Shown: positions 55,462 through 62,719 of the stretch, piece after piece | Numbering within the stretch: position 1 is the stretch's first letter | Layout: each line of letters starts with the position of its first letter | Assembly (NCBI RefSeq): GCF_014203795.1 | Contig: NZ_JACHJU010000002.1 | Span: forward strand, 868,001-932,000 | Length of the DNA stretch: 64,000 nt | DNA from: Streptosporangium album | GTDB lineage: Bacteria; Actinomycetota; Actinomycetes; Streptosporangiales; Streptosporangiaceae | Direction of reading: 5' to 3' | Notes under the pieces: generated by a model | What the model was told of the DNA's origin: nothing | The model's database searches: none | Seen by the model: only the letters and a program-made list of their open reading frames with translations | Made by a program: the position numbers and the translations under genes

Positions 55462-57876
55462 TCAGGCGTCCCTGCGTGCCGGTCGGCGGAGCCGGAGGTT
55501 CTCCAACCGGTCGAAGCCGTCCAGCATCCGCGTCCCCAGGCGGCGTGCCCGCAGGATGGTCGAGGGCGGCAGGAAGACCGCGCGGATCCGCCTGCCCCGT
55601 GTCACCGTGGCCGCCAGTGCCCGCCGTACCCGGCGGAGATCCTCGGGCAGCGAGCCGATCTCGCCCGCGGTGCGGGCGAAGAGCATCCGCTCCACCGCCG
55701 TGGTGATCCTGGCCATCGCGGCCGAGGCCTCCGCGTCGAACCCGCACTGCTCGGTGAGCCGCCGGGCCAGCGCTCGGGGACTCTCGCTCGGCTGCCGCGC
55801 CATGCCGTAGTCGTACAACGCGTCGTCGAGCTCCGCCCATGCCGCGCTCACCGCCGGTGACTCCCGCCGGTCGGCCCTGACTCCCTTGACACCGGTGGGC
55901 TCCGGGCCGGCCGGGGCGTTCACCTCCCGGGAGTAGGACCGGCGCCGCCGGGCGCGCAGCTCCCAGCGGAGCATCCCGGGGATCAGCGCGATCAGCAACG
56001 CGACGACGACCCCGATACCGATCCGCCCCACCAGGGGCATGCCCTCGTCCACCGCGAGCGGCACCCCGCCGAACTCGCGATCGAGCAACAGGTCCCGGCG
56101 GTCGCGGGCCGTTCCGCCCGGCAGGTCGGCTCCGGTCGAGTCCGGGGCCGGGGTCGAGCCGGCCTCGCCGTCATCGACCGGCGCGGCCTGCGGCCGGGTG
56201 TAGGACGGCACCGTCGCACTGCTCTGCCCCGTGCTGCCGCCGGGGGTGGGCTCGAACCTCAGCCATCCGGTGCCCTCGAAGTAGAGTTCGGGCCAGGCAT
56301 GGGAATCATGCGTGCGCACCTGCCACTCCCCGGAGACGTAGCTGCCGCCGGTGTAGCCGATGGCGACCCGGGACGGGATGCCCAGGATCCGTGCCAGCAC
56401 CGCCATCGAGGTGGCGAACTGCTCGCAGTACCCGGACCGGTTTCGGATCATGAAGTCCGTCAGCGCCGGCCCGCTGTTCCCCTGGGTCGACAGGGTGTAG
56501 GTGAATCCGCCCTTCTTGGTGAAGAAGTCCTGGAGCTGGATCGCCTGCTCGAAGGGGCTGGAGTCCCGCTCCGTCACCCGCCTGGCCAGTTCCCCGATCT
56601 CCCGGGGAAGGTTCTCCGGCAGCTGCAGGTACCGTCCGCCGACCTGCGCGGGGGCCGACGCCTTGAGGGTCTCCGGTGTCGGCTTGGGCTCGTTGGTGGT
56701 GACCTCGTAGCTCAGGCCTTCGGCGGTGTCCTCGGTGGAGAAGACCATGAGCGTGTCCCGGTCGGCCCGCCAGTCTCCTTCGATCCGGACCTGGCCGGCG
56801 GGGTAGGGCAGCGGCAGGAATTCCATGTCCCTGACCTGCTCGCTCACCTTGATCCTGGTGGTCGCCTGCGTGACGGCCAGGCCGGCGGCCTGGCCGGGGG
56901 GCGGCGGAAGCGGACCCTCGGAGACCCGGTCCTCGGGACGACCCTGCGGGCCCGTCATGGTCCACTGCTCGCCGTCGAAGACGTCCAGCGCGTACAGCCG
57001 CAGGTAGCGTGGCGCGCCGTCGTTGACCGTGTAGGTCAGCACGGTGGAGTTGTCCGGCAGCGACAGCCGTCCCCGCAGGTTGGCTATCGGGTTCGGGATG
57101 CTGATCGAGTTGCCGCCCCGGCCCTTGCCGTTGCCCACGCCGAAGTTGAAAAGCGGGTTCGGCTCCAGCGTGGGCAGCAGCATGGGCAGCAGAATGGCCA
57201 GCACGATCGCCGTGAGGCCGATGCGCCTGCCCGACAGCCGCAGGTTCCCGGCGTCGGAGGCGGGCTTCGGGGCGACGAAGGACGGGGTGCGGCGCACCAG
57301 CACCGCCCGGCCCCAGTGGTTGATCCGCTCGCGCCCGTCGGCGGCCAGCAGTCCCAGGTAGCCCAGGGCCGCGATGATGAACGCCGGCCAGCTGATCGGC
57401 TCGGAGATCACCGCGGCCGGGACGGTGAACAGTGCCAGCAGCGGCAGTCCGGCGAGCGCGGCCCGGCGCAGCCGGGAGGCCAGCAGGTCGACGATGATCG
57501 CGATCAGGCCGACGCCGCCGCAGGCCAGCAGGGTGATGCCGGTGTTGGCCGGCACCGGCGCGGCGTATCGCTGGATGTCGGCGAAACCGGTGGCCAGCAG
57601 CTTCGCCAGCCCGATGACCGACTCCAGGGTGGGGACCAGCCCCGCCCACGCCTTGCCGCCGGTGAACACCGCCGTCAGGTAGATCCACACCACGAGAAGC
57701 TGGGCCGGCGGTACCAGCCAGTTCGGCAGGGTGTAGCGGGTGCCCAGCATGCCGACTCCGGTGACCGCCAGGATGATCCCCAGGCATGCCCAGAACCAGC
57801 TGCCCCCCTGAAACAGCGGGTAGAGCGCGATCGCGACCGCTCCCGTGGCCGCGCCCGCCGCTATGGGAAGTCTCAT
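55462..57876 (-). CDS. membrane transglutaminase-like protein (TgpA type, DUF3488/DUF4129)
   Basis: An 804-residue protein starting at ATG 57876 behind GGGGGCGG. The N-terminal third has about six helices. The external transglutaminase-like domain has the Cys in SGYCEQFATSMAVLAR, His in THDSHAWPELYF and a following FEPTPG. A further helix (GIGVVVALLIALIPGM) and a C-terminal DUF4129-like region end the protein. Related TgpA proteins process or cross-link envelope proteins. The ATG overlaps the DUF58 stop, and the MoxR-DUF58-transglutaminase trio is a recurring operon. Confidence 0.9.
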   Translation of the reverse strand: MRLPIAAGAATGAVAIALYPLFQGGSWFWACLGIILAVTGVGMLGTRYTLPNWLVPPAQLLVVWIYLTAVFTGGKAWAGLVPTLESVIGLAKLLATGFADIQRYAAPVPANTGITLLACGGVGLIAIIVDLLASRLRRAALAGLPLLALFTVPAAVISEPISWPAFIIAALGYLGLLAADGRERINHWGRAVLVRRTPSFVAPKPASDAGNLRLSGRRIGLTAIVLAILLPMLLPTLEPNPLFNFGVGNGKGRGGNSISIPNPIANLRGRLSLPDNSTVLTYTVNDGAPRYLRLYALDVFDGEQWTMTGPQGRPEDRVSEGPLPPPPGQAAGLAVTQATTRIKVSEQVRDMEFLPLPYPAGQVRIEGDWRADRDTLMVFSTEDTAEGLSYEVTTNEPKPTPETLKASAPAQVGGRYLQLPENLPREIGELARRVTERDSSPFEQAIQLQDFFTKKGGFTYTLSTQGNSGPALTDFMIRNRSGYCEQFATSMAVLARILGIPSRVAIGYTGGSYVSGEWQVRTHDSHAWPELYFEGTGWLRFEPTPGGSTGQSSATVPSYTRPQAAPVDDGEAGSTPAPDSTGADLPGGTARDRRDLLLDREFGGVPLAVDEGMPLVGRIGIGVVVALLIALIPGMLRWELRARRRRSYSREVNAPAGPEPTGVKGVRADRRESPAVSAAWAELDDALYDYGMARQPSESPRALARRLTEQCGFDAEASAAMARITTAVERMLFARTAGEIGSLPEDLRRVRRALAATVTRGRRIRAVFLPPSTILRARRLGTRMLDGFDRLENLRLRRPARRDA

Positions 57877-59126
57877 GAGCCGCCCCCACTGAGTGTGAAT
57901 CGCCCGCGCTGCGCGGCATCCGGCCACACACTCGCGATCGAGGTGCCCGCGGGCAGCCGCACGATGCGCCAGCCCGTCCCGGCGAGGATCGCCTGCGCCG
58001 CCTGGTACTCCTCGTTCTGGCCGAGCTCGGGCCGCTCCCAGCCCGCCACGTCCAGCATCACGGCCACGCCGGTCACGTTGCCGTGTCTCAGCCTGGCCAG
58101 TGCCTGGGCCTGGGCCACGTCGACCCCGCCGAGGACCGCCACGATCAGGCCGTCGCCGCCGCCCTGCCGCAGCGCGTTCACGCCGTACTCCAGCGACCGT
58201 GCCGAGCTGGTGCGCACCACGGAGAGGGTGTCCAGCAGCGACCAGCTCAGCCCGGTGTCGGTGAGGTGCTCGGCACCCTGGTCGGTGACCAGGCGCAGGC
58301 CGAGCCCCTCACGCGCCAGATGGACGCCGATCGAGGCCGCGGCCGAGACCGCCACCTCGAACGACGAGCGAGGACCCTCACCGCGGTGGGCGTATCGGCG
58401 GGTGTCCAGCAGCAGGGCACCCCGGCTCTGCCACTGCTGCTCCTCGCGCCGCACCATCAGCTCGCCGTACCGGGCGGTCGAGCGCCAGTGCACGCGCCGC
58501 AGGTCGTCGCCCTGCCGGTACTCCCGCGGTGCGATGTCGTCGTCACCCGCGGCCGCCACACTCCTGGTACGGCTGTCGCCCCCGCCCGTCCACTCGCCGG
58601 AGAGGCGGACGTGCGGGAGCGCCACGACCTGGGGCGTCACCATGAGCGTGTCGCTGATGCTGAACGACCTGGTCAGTTCGACCAGGCCGAACGGGTCGGC
58701 GATCCGGATGGTGAGCGGGCCGATTCCGAAGCGCCCGCGCAGGTCGGACCGGACCCGGTAGTCGATCTCCCGGATGCCGTGCGACTCCACCCGGTCCAGG
58801 ACGAATCTGGGCCGTGCCCCCAGTGCGTAGGGGACGGTGTCCTCGATCATCAGCAGGCCGGTCGGCAGCCGGGTCACGTTCTCCAGCCGCAGCGTCACGG
58901 TGGCCTCGCTGCCCACCTCCGCCCGAGGGGGATCCAGGCGCCGCGCGCAGCTCAGCCGGTAACGGGTGCGGGCCACCACCATGGCCGCCAGCAGCGGCAG
59001 GGAGACGATCAGCACCCCGATCCTGAGCAGGTCGTGTTCCCCGAGGACGAAGGCGCACACCAGCGCCGCGACGCCGGATGCGAGGAACGACCGGCCACGG
59101 GCGGTGAGCGCCTTGAGGCCGGACAT
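57873..59126 (-). CDS. DUF58 protein
   Basis: A 417-residue protein from ATG 59126, sharing one base with the moxR stop. Two N-terminal helices (about residues 14-28 and 33-50) precede a beta-rich region and the DUF58 core, DIAPREYRQGDDLRRVHWRS, followed by a VWA-like fold (GALLLDTRRYAHRG). DUF58 proteins partner MoxR ATPases. The role is unknown but is linked to envelope maturation by context. Confidence 0.9.
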   Translation of the reverse strand: MSGLKALTARGRSFLASGVAALVCAFVLGEHDLLRIGVLIVSLPLLAAMVVARTRYRLSCARRLDPPRAEVGSEATVTLRLENVTRLPTGLLMIEDTVPYALGARPRFVLDRVESHGIREIDYRVRSDLRGRFGIGPLTIRIADPFGLVELTRSFSISDTLMVTPQVVALPHVRLSGEWTGGGDSRTRSVAAAGDDDIAPREYRQGDDLRRVHWRSTARYGELMVRREEQQWQSRGALLLDTRRYAHRGEGPRSSFEVAVSAAASIGVHLAREGLGLRLVTDQGAEHLTDTGLSWSLLDTLSVVRTSSARSLEYGVNALRQGGGDGLIVAVLGGVDVAQAQALARLRHGNVTGVAVMLDVAGWERPELGQNEEYQAAQAILAGTGWRIVRLPAGTSIASVWPDAAQRGRFTLSGGGS

Positions 59127-60103
59127 CACTTGCCTTGTGTCTCGGGCACAGGCACCCGGCGGACCAGCTCGGCCATCACCTGCTCGGGTGTGCGGCGCTG
59201 GCCCTGGGCCTCGACGCTGGGCAGCAACCGGTGGGCGAGGACGGGCAGGCACAGCTCCTGCAGATCGTCGGGGATGACATAGTCGCGGCCGGAGAGCGCG
59301 GCATGCGCCCGCGCCGCGCGGACCAGCTGCAGGGTCGAACGCGGGGAGGCGCCGAGTCGCAGGTCGGGGCTTTGGCGGGTGGCGGTCACCAGGTCGATGG
59401 CGTACTTCCTGATCGACTGTGAGACGTAGACCGCGCGCACCGCCTCGATCAGCGCCCGGACCTCGGCGGTGGTCGCCACCGGCTCCAGCTTGTCCAGAGG
59501 GGAGGCGGCGCCGTGCACGTCGAGCATCTCCAGCTCGGCCATGGGCTCCGGGTAGCCCATCGCGATCCGGGCCGTGAAGCGGTCGCGCTGCGCCTCGGGG
59601 AGGGGATAGGTGCCCTCCATCTCGATGGGGTTCTGGGTGGCGATCACCATGAACGGGCTGTCCAGCCGGTAGGTCGTGCCGTCGACGGTGACCTGGTGCT
59701 CCTCCATGCACTCCAGCAGAGCCGACTGCGTCTTCGGCGAGGCCCGGTTGATCTCGTCGCCCACCACGATGTTGGCGAACACCGGGCCGGGCTTGAACTC
59801 GAACTCCCTGGTCTGCTGGTTGTACGCGCTCACCCCTGTGATGTCGCTGGGCAGCAGGTCCGGGGTGAACTGCACCCGGCGTACCGGGCAGTCGATGGAT
59901 CGTGCCAGGGCCTTGGCGAGCATGGTCTTGCCCACTCCGGGAACATCTTCGATGAGTAGATGTCCCTCGGCGAGGAGAACGGTCAAGGTCAGGCGGATGA
60001 CGTCGCCTTTGCCTTCGATCACGGACTCGATCGCCTGACGGATCCGGTGCGCCGTGACGACCAGATCATCGAGCCGAGGTGAGACGTCATGGGTTACTGC
60101 CAC
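59126..60103 (-). CDS. MoxR-type AAA+ ATPase
   Basis: A 325-residue AAA+ ATPase of the main MoxR subfamily, distinct from the CoxD-like gene at 41798. Walker A is LLIEDVPGVGKTMLAKAL, Walker B VVGDEINRASPKTQSALLE, sensor 1 VIATQNPIE and the arginine-finger region LPEAQRDRF. GTG 60103 has GGAGG about five bases upstream. It is the first gene of the minus-strand operon that diverges from mraZ. Confidence 0.93.
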   Translation of the reverse strand: MAVTHDVSPRLDDLVVTAHRIRQAIESVIEGKGDVIRLTLTVLLAEGHLLIEDVPGVGKTMLAKALARSIDCPVRRVQFTPDLLPSDITGVSAYNQQTREFEFKPGPVFANIVVGDEINRASPKTQSALLECMEEHQVTVDGTTYRLDSPFMVIATQNPIEMEGTYPLPEAQRDRFTARIAMGYPEPMAELEMLDVHGAASPLDKLEPVATTAEVRALIEAVRAVYVSQSIRKYAIDLVTATRQSPDLRLGASPRSTLQLVRAARAHAALSGRDYVIPDDLQELCLPVLAHRLLPSVEAQGQRRTPEQVMAELVRRVPVPETQGK

Positions 60104-60501
60104 CAGGCCTCCATGAAGGTGCGGCGGTTTCGCGCCGGGGGTGCGTGTTTTCGGGACCTTTGCGGTCCCTTTCCATTGTGAGTACCGACACTACGACGCC
60201 GTGCCTTCTCGGGCGACTCTATGCGGGCATTAAGGGGCATTCCGGGTGAACAGCCATAGTGTCTGCTCTGATCATGGCGTTTTTGTGCGACAGATGTACT
60301 GATCTCGTGACAAGTCCGTAGGGTGCTCAATTTTTCACCCCCCGTCACTGCCGGTCAGTCGATTCCGTAATCACTCGGCCATCAGGGTCCTTCTCGACAC
60401 GCCCAGCACGTCCCGGGGACGCGTCCCCCCTCCACTCCGCTCCACCCATATTGACCTGGGGAAATATCGCCGGAGTCGGCTGTTCGGGCGGGCGGAATCA
60501 G
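60104..60501. other. divergent intergenic region between moxR and mraZ
   Basis: About 400 bp without a convincing gene. It is AT-richer than its surroundings. GGGACC-TTTGC-GGTCCC (60153-60169) is a small hairpin, and two minus-strand GTGGAG boxes lie at 60430-60445. Minus-strand promoter elements could not be chosen with confidence. Confidence 0.6.
60430..60445 (-). promoter_or_regulatory. pair of minus-strand GTGGAG boxes
   Basis: On the minus strand GTGGAG-CGGA-GTGGAG (plus strand CTCCAC at 60430-60435 and 60440-60445): two boxes with the same 10-bp period as the array on the mraZ promoter but facing the other way. Confidence 0.55.
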
Positions 60502-60543
60502 TTGACGGTGGAGAGAAGTGGAGTATGGTGGTGCGCAGTGGAG
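60502..60543 (+). promoter_or_regulatory. mraZ promoter with four phased MraZ-type boxes
   Basis: TTGACG (60502-60507) and TATGGT (60524-60529) are 16 bp apart. GTGGAG, GTGGAG, GTGGTG and GTGGAG begin at 60508, 60518, 60528 and 60538, exactly 10 bp apart. They fill the spacer, abut or overlap the -10 and cover the start region. MraZ is known to bind short direct repeats spaced by one helical turn in its own promoter, so this is a likely autoregulatory operator. Confidence 0.8.
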
Positions 60544-60593
60544 AGCAGGGGCTACAGCGCCAGGCGCTCCGCTAGGCACGGGAGGTGGGGCCG

Positions 60594-61025
60594 GTGTTCC
60601 TCGGCACTCATCATCCGCGTCTCGATGACAAGGGACGGCTGTTCCTGCCGGCGAAGTACCGCGAGGAGCTGGCGGAGGGTCTGGTGATCACCAAAGGCCA
60701 GGAGCGCTGCCTCTACGTCTTTCCCGTAGAGGAGTTCCAGCGCATAACCGAGGCCCTGCGCACAGCGCCGGTGACCGCCAAGGCGGTCCGCGATTACAGC
60801 CGTGTCTTCTTCGCCAGCGCGTCTGACGAGGTCGCCGACAAACAAGGCCGGGTCACCATTCCGCAGGCTCTGCGTGAGTATGCCAGCCTGCGCCGTGACT
60901 GCACGGTCATCGGAGCCAACACACGGCTGGAGATCTGGGACGCACACGCGTGGGACACCTATCTGGCCGACCAAGAGCAGGCTTTTGCCGATCTGTCGGA
61001 GGAGGTGCTGCCAGGGATTCTGTGA
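60594..61025 (+). CDS. mraZ: transcriptional regulator MraZ
   Basis: A 143-residue protein from GTG 60594 with GGGAGG seven bases upstream; GTG 60585 would overlap that site. [22 protein letters not shown] and [20 protein letters not shown] are the two AbrB-like half-domains, each with the DxxGR DNA-contact motif. MraZ forms a ring-shaped oligomer that binds direct repeats and represses the dcw cluster. It is the first gene of that cluster. Confidence 0.96.
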   Translation: MFLGTHHPRLDDKGRLFLPAKYREELAEGLVITKGQERCLYVFPVEEFQRITEALRTAPVTAKAVRDYSRVFFASASDEVADKQGRVTIPQALREYASLRRDCTVIGANTRLEIWDAHAWDTYLADQEQAFADLSEEVLPGIL

Positions 61026-61139
61026 CTTCACGGTCGACTCATCGGTGAAAACGTCGTTCGGCGAGGTCTCCACCCGCAACCATCATGCACGTCAGCTGAT
61101 GCACCTTCCCCGGTGTCAGGTGACGGGCGGACACGTGGG

Positions 61140-61239
61140 TGCGGATGGGGACCTGGCCGGACGGCCCGGGGGTGGGGGCCAGCAGGGACACCGGTGAACG
61201 CCCGCCGCGCATCCGCGAGCGCGGCGGCAAGAGGGGGGT
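61140..61239 (+). ncRNA. probable mraW-type leader RNA upstream of rsmH
   Basis: The 220 bp between mraZ and rsmH hold no gene. CTGGCC/GGCCAG (61153-61182) forms an outer stem, and CCGCCGCGC/GCGCGGCGG (61202-61227) a 9-bp stem with an 8-nt loop just before the G-rich ribosome-binding site. The mraW RNA motif is a conserved structure described at this position in actinobacteria. I identify it from position and stems, not a covariance match. Confidence 0.4.
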
Positions 61240-61248
61240 TTGCGCTTC

Positions 61249-62241
61249 ATGCGCGCCGAGAACGACATGCGTGATTTTCAGGCCCCGGGCGGCCACGTGC
61301 CCGTGATGCTCGACCGAGTGCTTGAGCTCCTGGCTCCCGCGCTCGCGGGTCCCGACCCCGTCGCGGTCGACGCCAACCTGGGCCTCGGCGGTCACGCCGA
61401 GGCCCTGCTGGCCGCCCACCCCTCGCTGCATCTGATCGGGATCGACCGCGACCCCACCGCGATCGAGCGCTCGACGGCCCGGCTGGCGCCGTACGCCGAC
61501 CGGATCACCCTGGTCCGCGCGGTCTCCGACGAGCTGGCCGAGGTGCTGGCGGAGGCCGGCCGACCCCGGGTCAACGCCGTCCTGTTCGACCTGGGCGTCT
61601 CCTCGCCCCAGCTCGACGAGGCCGAGCGCGGCTTCGCCTACTCCTACGACGCTCCGCTGGACATGCGGATGGACCGCGATCAGGAGCTGACGGCCGAGGT
61701 CGTCGTGAACACCTACTCGGCCGCCGAACTCATCCGGATTCTCCGCGATTACGGCGAAGAGCGATTCGCCCCGCGTGTCGCACGCCTAATCATCAAGGAA
61801 CGGGGCAACGAGGCCATAACGTCGACTAAGCGGCTTGCGGAGATCGTCCGTACGGCGATCCCTGCCGCTACCCGACGAACCGGGGGAAACCCCGCCAAAA
61901 GGACTTTTCAGGCGTTGCGGATCGAGGTGAACGCGGAGTTGACGGCACTGGAACGCGCGCTGCCCGCCGCGCTCGACGCGCTGACGCTTGGCGGGCGCGT
62001 GGTCGTGCTCGCCTACCACTCCCTTGAGGACCGGCTGACCAAGCAGGTTCTGGCGGCACGCGTCAGGGAGACCGGCCCACCGGGGCTGCCCGTCCCGTTG
62101 CCGGCTCACCAGCCGCGGTTCGCCCTGTTGACAAGGGGAGCCGAACTTCCGAGCGAAGAAGAGGTGGCCCGCAACCCGCGGGCGGCCTCTGCCCGGTGTC
62201 GGGCAGCAGAGAGGATCCGTGAGGCAGTTGACGAGGAGTGA
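61249..62241 (+). CDS. rsmH: 16S rRNA (cytosine-N4)-methyltransferase RsmH (MraW)
   Basis: About 330 residues from ATG 61249; TTG 61240 or ATG 61267 are possible, since GAGGGGGG lies between. [13 protein letters not shown] starts the family core, [14 protein letters not shown] is the SAM site, and [21 protein letters not shown] and [12 protein letters not shown] are signatures. It methylates C1402 of 16S rRNA with RsmI. The 3' end overlaps ftsL by 23 bases. Confidence 0.94.
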   Translation: MRAENDMRDFQAPGGHVPVMLDRVLELLAPALAGPDPVAVDANLGLGGHAEALLAAHPSLHLIGIDRDPTAIERSTARLAPYADRITLVRAVSDELAEVLAEAGRPRVNAVLFDLGVSSPQLDEAERGFAYSYDAPLDMRMDRDQELTAEVVVNTYSAAELIRILRDYGEERFAPRVARLIIKERGNEAITSTKRLAEIVRTAIPAATRRTGGNPAKRTFQALRIEVNAELTALERALPAALDALTLGGRVVVLAYHSLEDRLTKQVLAARVRETGPPGLPVPLPAHQPRFALLTRGAELPSEEEVARNPRAASARCRAAERIREAVDEE

Positions 62242-62719
62242 TTCAGACGTCCGCACCGCGCCGAGCCGCGGTGGACGACCTGCGCGCGTCCCCCGCGCGA
62301 CGCCGCAGGCACGCAGGACCAGGCCGGCCAGGACCGTGCCGGTCACCGGCGCCGCAGCCCCGGCGGCCCGGCGGGGCCGCACGCCGCGCGCTCCTTTCGT
62401 GCTGCTCGTGGTGGGCCTGCTCTGCGGCGGCCTGATCAGCCTGCTGCTGCTGAACACCGTCCTCAATCAGGACTCCTTCAAGGCGGATGAGCTCACCAGG
62501 GCCAATGACAAGCTCCGCCAGCAGAAGGAGGAGCTGAAGTACGACAACATGCTGCTGGAGCAGCCCAACGCGCTCTCCCGTAACTCCGTGAACCAGGGGC
62601 AGGGGCCCGACTGGAACAAGGTCAGGGCCATCACCCCTGACCGTTCCAACGGCAGCCGGGTCGCCAGTGAAGGCCAGACGCCCACCGGACAGGAGCGAGT
62701 GCCGGGCACGGGCCGGTGA
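62219..62719 (+). CDS. ftsL: cell division protein FtsL-like
   Basis: A 166-residue bitopic membrane protein: a basic 58-residue cytoplasmic part, one helix at about 59-80 ([20 protein letters not shown]), and an external coiled coil ([20 protein letters not shown]). Its position between rsmH and pbpB is diagnostic. FtsL with FtsB and FtsQ activates septal peptidoglycan synthesis. The GTG lies inside rsmH. The stop overlaps the pbpB GTG. Confidence 0.88.
   Translation: MRQLTRSDSDVRTAPSRGGRPARVPRATPQARRTRPARTVPVTGAAAPAARRGRTPRAPFVLLVVGLLCGGLISLLLLNTVLNQDSFKADELTRANDKLRQQKEELKYDNMLLEQPNALSRNSVNQGQGPDWNKVRAITPDRSNGSRVASEGQTPTGQERVPGTGR

Noticed and set aside
56299-58761. 820-codon plus-strand open frame opposite the transglutaminase and DUF58 genes
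   Set aside because: Antisense shadow with no recognisable domain; the minus-strand genes have catalytic motifs, overlapping stops and starts, and ribosome-binding sites.
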